Shown here in pieces: positions 55,561-64,000 of a stretch of 64,000 bases of DNA; positions within the stretch are counted from its first letter, which is position 1; every line of letters starts with the position of its first letter. Source of the DNA: Gonatopus flavifemur. Its lineage: Eukaryota > Arthropoda > Insecta > Hymenoptera > Dryinidae. The DNA lies in contig JAFFJZ010000100.1 in the NCBI GenBank assembly GCA_018340375.1, positions 62,001-126,000 on the forward strand, read 5' to 3'. The notes below the pieces were generated by a model that was not told the DNA's origin, did not search any database, and saw nothing but the letters and a program-made list of their open reading frames with translations. The position numbers and the translations under genes were made by a program.

Positions 55561-56452
55561 AATCCCCTCACGCAGAGCAATAGATTCTAAGGAGTATGAC
55601 AAATATCATGAAGGCTGGAATATTTCATCATATATTTTCGAGTATGAGGACAAGTATCTAGATTATAAGTGTTATAAGTACAAGTATCCATTTATGATGA
55701 AGGTGTTTGTTTTGGGGTAGATGGTACTGTCAACTCCAGAGCTCTATATGAATTCACTAGTTCGGAAAGAATTCTTGAAGAGTTCTATTCTCGCTCTTGA
55801 AAAAGGATTCTTCGTGTGGTATCTTGCCGGGTTCATGTCCTGAGGAATATCTTCTTTTCCGATTTCATATTATTCTTTTCTCAGTTCAAGCAACTGAAGA
55901 TAGTAATTGTAATAATCTTATATTATAATAGGAACTAACCTTTTTTCCTTGCTGTTATCATATTGAGATATTACTGGTTGACGGTACCATCTACCCCAAA
56001 ACAAACACCTTCATCATAAATGGATACTCGTACTCATAACACTTATAATCTAGATACTTGTCCTCATACTCGAAAATATATTATGGAATATTCCAGCCCT
56101 CATGATATTTGTCATACTCCTTAGAATCCATTGCTCTCCGTGGGGAGATCCAGAATCGATCGGTCTATATTCCACGGAGACAAAGTTTCGAAATTTTTTT
56201 ATCAATTCGTCAAAGGGTTTGATGGAATTTGCAAGTATACTTTTTTAAAAACATTCCTCCGAAGTGATTTCATTTTTCATTTCAGTAGATTGCAAATCGA
56301 TCGGTCTTTATTCGATGGACATAAGTTTCTGAAATTCTTTTCATCAATTCGTCACAGGAATTTATGGAATTTGCAAGTACACTTCTTCAAAAACCGTTCC
56401 TCTGAAGTGCTATTCATTTCTCATTTCAGAAGATTCTGCATCGATCGGTCTA

Positions 56453-56711
56453 CACAGTAAAAGAAATTCCGTCATTGTGTAAAAAAGAAGTACGTGTCAA
56501 AATTCAAGTGTTGAATATTTAACACTTTTGTGTGTTCATTTAACACTGATCAAATGCTGTTCGATCGATTCATTTTCAACACATTAAAATGTTATCCGAG
56601 TTCAAATTAACACTTTGTGAGTGTCACTCTGGAATCAACACACGTTGAGTGTGAAGAAAAATGGTTAACATTCGCTTGTGTGTTGAATTTGACGAAAAAT
56701 TTTTTACTGTG
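56453..56711. mobile_element. 260-bp TA-flanked MITE, mirror copy in the right arm
   Basis: Same element as 54999-55258, inverted. Its presence at the same place in both arms shows it was there before the arms were duplicated or homogenised. Confidence 0.8.
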
Positions 56712-56898
56712 TATATCTCATGGACACGAATATCTGGGAAATTTCCAATCGACTCGGACCTGTACTTGGTCGAATCCGCAAGTGCATTCCGAAAGATCAG
56801 GATTATTGATAACATGACGATGTAATGACATAAAAAATAATAATCGGATGTGAAATTTAATTATTCACCAGAGAGATGACAAAAAAAAAATGAAATTT

Positions 56899-56967
56899 CT
56901 CCACACAGAATCAAACCCGACCGTTCTTCCGCAAGAAACATGTCTTTTGCCGCTAGGCTATGGGGTC
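56899..56967 (-). other. tRNA-like sequence, mirror copy in the right arm
   Basis: Inverse of the segment at 54744-54815, carried along with the arm. Confidence 0.4.
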
Positions 56968-58163
56968 TTGTAATATTTCGATCCACATATTACGTCCATG
57001 AAGTAATGCAGCGAAGGAAAGAGACTGATAATGCGTGAAATGATGAAATATCAATTTGAATGCTCAAATCTAATTATTCAGTCCATTGAAAATAATTCGC
57101 ACTCAATCAATTGAATATTCAGTCTTATTATTTTGATGTTGATCAACATCTGATAATCGATGTTGATTTGATTATCCTCATTATTGGAATATCATAGTGA
57201 TCTCTGAAAATTAATTTATCAGGGAAAATTATGGAATTCACCGCAGGACATTTATCATAGATCCCCAAACTATCTTAGAATTTTTCAACCATCGATTGAT
57301 TGACAATTCTAATGAAATTCATTGAAAAATCATCAAGATTTAAAATAATGATTAGAAATACGCAACTATTAGAAAATTTTTATACAATACATATAGGAGT
57401 TCTTGAAAGCTTCATAATCAGTCATAAGAATAACCAATAATCTTATAAAATTTATGAAAAATAAATAATAATTGAAAAATTATTTACTCATATTCGATTT
57501 TAATTCAATTCAATGATGCTATGCATCAAATCTATATTTCATCGTGATAATTTAATAATCAGTATTGAACTGGCTCTTGATTTGAAAAAAAAACGAAAAA
57601 AATATCGAAGGGCCCCGGCCGGGAATTGCCCGGGGTGCCGGGTAAGTCAGTTCGATACTGATTACAATAAAATTGTCGCTTGGAAAAAAAAAAGCGGTGA
57701 AACTTTTCGGTAAGTCGACCGCGTGGGCTTTAAATTTTTTCCGATCTTGCACGGAGTTAGCCGATCGTAAAACATATTGAGAAGACAAAGACCGACGGAT
57801 AGTTGGTTCTCTCTCGATTGTCCGAGCTGACTCGAAGTGAACCGACCGGTTCCGAATCACATGAATACGGGTTTCAATGTGTGCGTACTCCCGGCTGGAA
57901 TGGTGGGGACGAGAAATGGTCAGATGGAGAGGGTAAATCGACTCGGTCGACCAAATGCTGGCATCACTGATTTGGCGTCATCGCTGTCGGCGCAGCGTTG
58001 CCAGTTTCTTCACATCGTGTGCAAGGTATAGTGAGCATAACCTATAGCAGCACTCGCACTTCTCGCATATCGCTCCGGAGTACGGGTACGATAGTTCGTT
58101 GTGTGCTCACATTGTGGAAGCAGCAGCGATATTTTGAAGGAAGCACGTGTAGACGATTCCAAC

Positions 58164-58203
58164 ATGGACGGCGTGGGACGAGGCCGAGGAAGGAGAATAT
58201 TTG
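58164..58203 (+). CDS. First exon of an Arg/Gly-rich protein
   Basis: ATG in context CCAACATGG is followed by codons for MDGVGRGRGRRIF and a donor TTTG|GTACGC (phase 1). The exon is GC-richer than its surroundings, as expected of coding DNA here. RG-repeat N-termini are typical of PIWI-clade Argonautes (sites of arginine methylation) and of other RNA-binding proteins. With only ~40 residues visible, PIWI is one candidate and not an identification. The upstream 58000-58163 may be the 5' UTR. The 4.2-kb foldback ends 194 bp before the ATG. Confidence 0.55.
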
Positions 58204-58980
58204 GTACGCGTCATGTACATACATATGAATTCTTTTCATATACACCTTACATATTCTTCTTACTCTGCTAATATATTTTATATGATTTGACGAATATTGG
58301 AGAATTATAATAAAATTTCATATCAAGTTGAAACCAGCAGTCATGAATTTAGCACATTCATACAGTACAAAATAGTTTGTTTGAATGAAAAAAATTCAGT
58401 TCGTTGATTTGAGACAATCACAAAAACTTGGCATTCCCGGTGTAAATTCAAGAAGCAAACTTCAAGCAGCTGTACCGTCACCATTTCGCCTTCTTACAAA
58501 CAACAGTGGTTTTTGTAGATTTGAACTGGACTATTCTGATGTGTCATTTTCAATGTACTAAATACTGCCACTTTTTAGGCGCTCATCGGTATACATAGTG
58601 TATCAAGCACGGAGTGCTTATTGCACCCGCTATCGTACCCTCTGACCGTATCTTCTAAAATATTTGAGTAATCCAATTGGGAGTTGGATAGTTTTTAATT
58701 TCATCCAATACTGATTGATAATCCGTGGGGTTGTCTGTCTGTCTGTGTTCGGGATAACTCTGGACCAGGTGGACCAAATTGGTTGAAATTTATAGGGAAC
58801 CTTCCTCAAACCCCTCCCGAGAGACCATTTTTTTTATTGCAAGTCATTCTATGTTTTTTTAATTTTTTTGTGAAAAAATAGATAATCTCGGAGAAACTTT
58901 TCTCCGCTGTATACATATATGTATAAGTCATTTTCTTCGCAGTCTTTGAATATTCCTTACTTTGACTTGAATCGATGAAT
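58204..58980. other. Intron start, no gene seen
   Basis: 58735-58800 contains GTCTGTCTGTCTGTGTTCGGG followed by GATAACTCTGGACCAGGTGG, a pattern I associate with dispersed insect repeats. Otherwise unremarkable AT-rich DNA. Confidence 0.4.
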
Positions 58981-58984
58981 TATA

Positions 58985-59575
58985 ATGGAACATGGGTCTT
59001 AGGGGTTTTCGAGGGTGCTGAATCCGAATCTAGAGTCAAATCCCGAATTCAAGATGGTAGATCCAAGATGGCGGACGTGGATTCAGTCAATTTCGCATTT
59101 GTAGACAAATTTATATAAAACATGGGTTCTACGGGTTTTCGAGGGTGAGCAATCCAAATTTGACGTCGAAAAACGAATTCAAGATGGCGGACGTGAATTC
59201 AGTCAATTTCGCATTTGTGGACAGATTTACATGAAACATGGGTCCTGGGGGTTTTCTAGGGTGCTGAATCCGAATCTGGAGTCAAATCCCGAATTCAAGA
59301 TGGTGGATCCAAGATGGCGGACGTGAATTTGGTCAATTTCGCATTTGTAGACAGATTTATATGAAATACGGCTTTTCGAGGGTGAGGAATCCAAATCTGA
59401 TGTCGGAAAACGAATTCAAGATGGCGGACGTGAATTCAGTCAATTTCGCATTTGTGGACAGATTTACATGAAACATGGGTCCTGAGGGTTTTCGAGGGTG
59501 CTGAATCCGAATCTGGAGTCAAATCCCGAATTCAAGATGGCGGATCCAACATGGCGGACGTGAATTCAGTCGCAT
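58985..59575. repeat. Dimeric tandem repeat (~118 + ~120 bp)
   Basis: GAATTCAAGATGG occurs at 59045, 59175, 59291, 59411 and 59528. Copies alternate between a type with an extra GGATCCAAGATGG segment (59045, 59291, 59528) and a type without it (59175, 59411). The real period is therefore a two-part unit of 236-246 bp. Each unit carries ATGAAACATGGGTCCT and GTCAATTTCGCATTTGT. Confidence 0.85.
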
Positions 59576-59583
59576 TGAAATTA

Positions 59584-59803
59584 ATACATACTGGAGTGAG
59601 CGCGGCAATGGAATCGCGTGGAAAGAGAGAGGGGATATTAGAGAGAGACAATGCTATTTATTGAACATAGGAGCACACCCAATCGATCCTCTCTCTCGCC
59701 ATTTTAATGACATAGACAAAGATACAAGCACACCCAATCGCACCTCTCTCTTTTTCCACGCGTTTCCATTGGCGCGCTCACTCCAGTATGTATTGAGCTC
59801 AAT
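59584..59803. mobile_element. Hairpin MITE, CATACTGGAGTGAGCGC family (copy 3)
   Basis: ACATACTGGAGTGAGCGCGGCAATGG pairs with CCATTGGCGCGCTCACTCCAGTATGT. The right side retains ATTGAGCTCAATG; the left side has lost it. Confidence 0.75.
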
Positions 59804-60391
59804 GTTCAGTCGTTTAGGCATTCATGGCCGGATTCTTATGGGACATGAATTCTGAAGTTTCTGACGCTCAGCTTACGCCTTCATTACGCTTCCAGGCTTC
59901 ATTCCAGGCTTCCACCAGGACAGTTGTTCAAATTTTGCAGTTCTTTAGGAACGTGTTCCTAAATTATTTGAAAATGGTATGAAGAATGATAGGCAATTAG
60001 TTTCAGGCCTTTTGAATATTATATCCGAAAATTTCTTCAGTTGAGTGAAAAACCGATGAGTGCCTTTTCATATATCCCCAGATATCCGAATTGTTCAAGA
60101 CGCGAGCGAAGCGAGCATATGCGGGCTACGATTCATTCAAAATGAGCGAAGCGAAGTGGAAAGAAATTTTCACCACAGTTGAAATCTTTAAATATAAATA
60201 GATATCAGGAGATTTGTAGAGACTTTTGCCAAAATTTAGATCTGAAGAGATTTACAGCTCAAGTGATCTACATAGATCTCATTGGATCTAATCTTTTCTT
60301 CTCGGGCAGTTATTGAAACTCAAGCTTCACACGCACACTATATTATATGAGAAGAATATGTTGTTGTCAGTTATGCATATTCGTATAATTA

Positions 60392-61683
60392 CGAGGGTGG
60401 ATTGATAAGTTTCCGGCCTGACCAAGAGATGGCGCCACTAGGCCTACCTTGAGGTGGCGTTCTATAGTACCATCCTTAGATAGCTTGTAGCTATAGTTTC
60501 AGTCCGATCGCCATGTTAGTTTAGTTTTGAGAGCACGCTGACCAAGACGCCTCTGTGTTTTTCGTGAAAATGGAAAAGCTGGAAAATCGTGCTGTCATCA
60601 AATACTTTTATTTGAAGGGGTTAACGCCGGAGGAAATTAAAGAAGAGATGGACTCAACACTGGGGACATCCTCCCCATCATATTCAACCGTTGAGCAGTG
60701 GGTTTCCGAGTTTAAAAAGGGTCGTGTGAGCACCTCTGATGAGCCTCGCTCAGGACGCCCCATTGAGGTCACAACTCCAGATATGATCGGAAAAATCCAT
60801 CAAATAGTGCTGAAAGATCGCAGATTAAAAGTTCGTGAGATAGCTGAGACCTGTAAGATGTCATATGAACGTGTACAAAATATTTTGCACCAACATTTGT
60901 ATATGGAAAAGCTCTGTGCAAGATGGGTGCCGCGTTTGCTAACAGTGGACCAAAAATTGATTCGAAAGAACATTTCTACCGCCAATTTGGCGTTGTATAA
61001 GCGTAATCCAAGCGAATTTTTGCGTCGATTCGTAACCGTTGACGAAACTTGGGTCCACCACTACACTCCTGAAACCAAAGAACAGTCTAAACAGTGGATT
61101 GGACCAGGGGAACCAACTCCAAAGAAGGCAAAAACAATTTTTTCGGCGAACAAGGTTATGGCTACTGTTTTTTGGGATGCAAGAGGTATTATATACATTG
61201 ATTACCTTGAAAAGGGTAAAACTATCACTGGTCAATACTACGCAGACTTATTGCAACGTTTGAGCCACAAAGTGAAAATTAAACGACCTCATCTGGCGAA
61301 GAAAAAAATCTTGTTCATCACGATAACGCACCAGCGCACACGTCAATCGTTGCGATGGCTAAAATCAACGATCTGAAGTTTGAATTAATGCCGCACCCTC
61401 CCTACTCTCCAGACCTAGCCCCGAGTGACTATTATCTGTTTCCTAACCTCAAAAAATGGCTTGGCGGTAAGAGATTTGCGGACAATGAAGAAGTAATCGA
61501 AGCTGTCAATGGGTATTTTGAGGAGCTTGACGAATCAGTCTATAGAGATGGCATTACTAGACTAGAACACCGCTATGAGAAATGTATCAGCCTTGGAGGA
61601 GATTATGTTGAGAAATAAAAAAAAAAAATTCTTAGAAACGTTGTTTTTCTTGGTCAGGCCGGAAACTTATCAATCCACCCTCG
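60392..61683 (+). mobile_element. mariner transposon, 1292 bp, TA-flanked
   Basis: CGAGGGTGGATTGATAAGTTTCCGGCC and its inverse at the right end form ~35-bp terminal repeats, with TA at 60390-60391 and 61684-61685. The length and single transposase gene fit mariner. It lies in the intron between the two Arg/Gly-gene exons, in the same orientation. Confidence 0.95.
60570..61618 (+). pseudogene. mariner transposase, one frameshift
   Basis: ATG at 60570 starts [20 protein letters not shown]. An N-terminal HTH pair ([15 protein letters not shown], then [16 protein letters not shown]) is followed by [11 protein letters not shown] (first catalytic Asp). The reading frame shifts near 61318, just before the [10 protein letters not shown] motif (second Asp), which is intact in another frame. 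The tail has PYSPDLAPSDYYLF (third Asp, D34D spacing as in mariner) and stops at 61616-61618. One base appears to be missing. The rest is intact, so inactivation looks recent. The subfamily is not assigned. Confidence 0.9.
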
Positions 61684-62028
61684 TATAAGAGCAGTCTGCA
61701 TACCCGTAAGAGATATTTACATAACGATCACAACTGTTTGCATTGTCTCAAGACCTACGCTTTGAATGATTGTAGAATCTAAAAGTGCTAGTTATTCAGT
61801 GTTTCCGTAAAATCAATATACTTTTTTCAATGTATAACGAAGATTTTCGAAGCTTAATCAATGGTAGAAGAAAGATAAAAATAGGAAAATTTCAATCAAT
61901 GTAAACTCATTGTATTATCACACTTGATTGGCAACTTATAGCAACCATGGCACATTAGTGGATTATTTGTTGTCATACAATTAACCCTACATTCACTTAG
62001 GTATAAAGCAGTGTAAAGAATATCCTCA

Positions 62029-62198
62029 GGTTGGCGTCCCATGAACGGAAAAAGTGACGGGAAGTGGATCGCGGAACCAATAGATTTTCAGAATTTTTAG
62101 TGACTGTTGGATGGAACCAGATACAACTAGGCATACTTGGAAAGTATTGGTACCGCGATCCGCTTTCCGTCACTTTTTCCGTTCATGGGACGCCAGCC
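62029..62198. mobile_element. 170-bp hairpin MITE, TCA flanks
   Basis: GGTTGGCGTCCCATGAACGG and CCGTTCATGGGACGCCAGCC ends continue inward with AAAAAGTGACGG. TCA flanks both sides (62026-62028, 62199-62201). Confidence 0.75.
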
Positions 62199-62206
62199 TC
62201 AAGTTA

Positions 62207-62442
62207 CACGGAGAAAAGAAAACAGTTAAGGTGAATTGTTGTCGCATTCACCATGAATGTGACAGAATTCAGTAAATTTTTGACATTTACTCCGAATGTG
62301 TTCATTTATATTCACTATGAATATAAACACATCGACTGTCAATGTGAACACATTCAGAGTAAATGTCCAAAATTTACTAAATTCTGTCACATTTATGGCG
62401 AATGCGACAACAATTCACCGTAACTGTTTTCTTTTCTCCGTG
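62207..62442. mobile_element. 236-bp TA-flanked MITE (CACGGAGAAAAGAAAACAG)
   Basis: Ends CACGGAGAAAAGAAAACAGT and ACTGTTTTCTTTTCTCCGTG are flanked by TA. The stem continues through GTGAATTGTTGTCGCATTC. It sits 9 bp from the previous element. Confidence 0.85.
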
Positions 62443-62626
62443 TACTGACAATGATGAGACTTTGCACAGTTAAATTTTCCTCAGTTCAGTTCAAATAAGA
62501 TCACTAAATTATGTTCACTGTTTCCTTTTATTGTATTGTAAATATTCTGCACATGAAAGGATTTTGAAAATTCACCAACAGATTCATTACGAGCGTTTTA
62601 CGTTATCATAACATGATTTTTTCCAG

Positions 62627-62708
62627 AAAACAGTAACAGGATGGACCATGGTGACGGCTTACCGCAACGGACGGTTGGACGACCCCCTAATTCTGCAACA
62701 ACGCAACG
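62627..62708 (+). CDS. Second exon of the Arg/Gly-rich protein
   Basis: The acceptor CATGATTTTTTCCAG and donor CAACG|GTATAA bracket 82 nt whose incoming phase matches the 58203 donor. It encodes ENSNRMDHGDGLPQRTVGRP and PNSATTQR. The outgoing phase is 2. I could not pick the third exon in 62709-64000, so the gene probably continues beyond the window. Confidence 0.55.
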
Positions 62709-62874
62709 GTATAAGATTTACATACAGTCATGTAGCGATTCTCAATATATCATTGCACATTCCCTGAAATATTTCCTACTTAACTATTATGTTATTGGTT
62801 TGATTGTACTTTACATTGTAACAAGATTGTTTTTGCCTCACAATTTCACTGCATGAGGAATATTAACCCGTTAA

Positions 62875-63194
62875 CCCGAGAAAAAATATTACATCCAATG
62901 AGATCTATGTAGATCTCTCGATCTTGATGTATTTAAATTTCTTGAGATCTAAATTTTGGCAAAGAATCTCTACTAATCCCTTGATATCCACCTCTATCCA
63001 AAAATGTCATGTTGGGAAAAATAAAAAAAGATCTATGGAAATCTAGAGAGATCTCCATAGATTTTGTGGGTCTCTTTCAAAATTGAAATCTCTAGATCTA
63101 AGTAGATCTTAAGATAGATGTAGAAATGTTTTCCAAAATTTAAATTTCAAAAAATCCACGTAGATCTCTTCAGATCTAATCTTTTTTTCTCGGG
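62875..63194. mobile_element. CCC-class AGATCT-rich element, 320 bp, AA duplication
   Basis: CCCGAGAAAAAATATTAC and AATCTTTTTTTCTCGGG ends are flanked by AA. The interior is a run of GTAGATCTC/GAGATCTAC blocks. Partial relatives are at 10960-11610, 35140-35215 and 60170-60306. Confidence 0.75.
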
Positions 63195-64000
63195 AACTGC
63201 ATTTGTCCACTACAGTAGACAATTCCGTATCTACTGTGATGGAAAAATGAAGTCAACGGGTTAATGTCAATACGGGTGTGATGAAATACGGAGAAGAGAG
63301 TATATATGTGTACAAAGCATCCAAATTATCCTCATGCAGTTCAGATGATATTACTAGTTTGATGATACGTTTTTTCTTATAACATCGTTCAGAATCAGGA
63401 GAATGAAATGAAATGTCTTGAAAAAAATAACCAGCGTCATTTCACGGCACTGGTATACCGTAACATAATCTGAGGAAAAATATTCCATAGCCGAAGGTTC
63501 ACATAGGTGTGAAATTTCGATACCCATTTCATTGGCAAATATTGTTTTTCTTTCACAAGGTGCGCAAACTTCGATTGCCGAAGCATGTATTGCGTGCATA
63601 ATAGTACATTGTACTGACATTGTTCGAATTTCCTTTATCTTGAAGAATTGATACTTTTATTGAACTTTGAGTGGTTTTATTTATTTTTTGATTCCTTTTT
63701 TCTTTTTTGAAACACAAATTCGCATATCCTAACAGAATTCATGTATTTACTCAAAGTTCATCACATTCTCACTTAATTTGTGAAGATGTCTTATCTTAAG
63801 CTTTCCTATGCAAGATCAATAATGGAACTCATACTGCATGAAAACATTATTGAAGATTTGCATCTCTGAGTCCAATTTGAATTGATTCCCTTTTACAAAT
63901 TGAAAATATACAATGTCATATTCTGACTACAAATTATTCGTACCGTCTCTTTGCTCTTTACGGACTTGACGAAGGTCTGACGAGATCTGATGCGGCTTCA
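63195..64000. other. Window end, no gene resolved
   Basis: It could hold further exons of the Arg/Gly gene, but no acceptor-donor pair with a convincing open frame stood out. A reverse-strand frame at 63354-63620 has several cysteines but no recognisable domain. Confidence 0.35.

Larger units (their letters stand above)
53726..57969. mobile_element. 4.24-kb hAT-like foldback with ~2-kb arms
   Basis: It begins CAGTGATGCCAGCATTTGG, ends CCAAATGCTGGCATCACTG, and is flanked by ATTTGGCG on both sides (53718-53725, 57970-57977). CAG...CTG ends plus an exact 8-bp duplication are the hAT signature. The arms (53726-~55732 and ~55977-57969) are nearly identical. One indel is a duplicated ACGATCGGCTAAC block in the left arm near 53945. 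Both arms carry the same 260-bp TA-MITE and a tRNA-like segment. The ~245-bp centre is unpaired. No transposase is visible, so it must have been moved in trans. Confidence 0.9.

Noticed and set aside
54893..57713. Matching open frames in mirrored positions (54893-55093/56617-56817; 54001-54198/57513-57713; 55251-55580/56131-56460)
   Set aside because: All are reflections of the 4.2-kb palindrome. No domains, no codon-like conservation beyond the arm identity.
63354..63620. 88-codon minus-strand frame with several cysteines
   Set aside because: Cysteine spacing fits no finger pattern I know; no supporting context. Kept only as a note for the unresolved window end.

Overview
This window is AT-rich, intron-bearing arthropod nuclear DNA, most likely from an insect. 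The evidence is GT-AG exons with consistent phases, an insect-type non-LTR retrotransposon, mariner-like transposons, a DUF4806-family host gene (a family I associate with hymenopteran and other insect genomes), and an extraordinary load of small foldback (inverted-repeat) DNA elements. I cannot name the species. No bacterial operons, CRISPR arrays or rRNA genes were seen.

Layout. 1-~4600: a non-LTR retrotransposon with about eight 174-bp tandem 5' monomers, ORF1 and ORF2, cut off at its 3' end. 4893-25179: a nine-exon host gene (predicted 394 aa, C-terminal DUF4806). Its phases close only if a 20-nt microexon at 7111-7130 is used. Its introns are packed with hairpin elements, including 12423-14668 (about 340-bp repeats rich in GAGAACTC) and the 18369-19515 foldback. 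25179-36400: 3' flank with three ~220-bp direct repeats, then large foldbacks. 36735-39120: a 2.4-kb TA-flanked transposon with ~360-bp terminal inverted repeats (TIRs) and a broken DUF4817/DDE transposase. 39290-44000: degenerate repeats, two large palindromes, and a weakly supported small-exon gene. 44690-53650: nested MITEs, a 5'-truncated retrotransposon tail and several hairpins. 53726-57969: a 4.24-kb hAT-like foldback with ~2-kb arms and a perfect 8-bp target duplication. It lies about 190 bp upstream of the start codon of a gene encoding an Arg/Gly-rich N-terminus (exons 58164-58203 and 62627-62708). The intron of that gene holds a dimeric tandem repeat, a MITE and a 1.29-kb mariner with a frameshifted transposase.

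The main message is in the non-coding part. The foldback elements sort into four classes by their target-site duplications: TA (Tc1/mariner-like), TTAA or TCAA (piggyBac-like), 8 bp (hAT-like), and a class with CCC...GGG ends flanked by 2-bp repeats of varying sequence (AA, CT, CT, TA, CA, GC, AA). I cannot assign that last class to a familiar superfamily. Several elements are nested inside others, and two hairpins carry an insertion in only one arm, so the window contains its own empty-site controls. All boundaries were read by eye.
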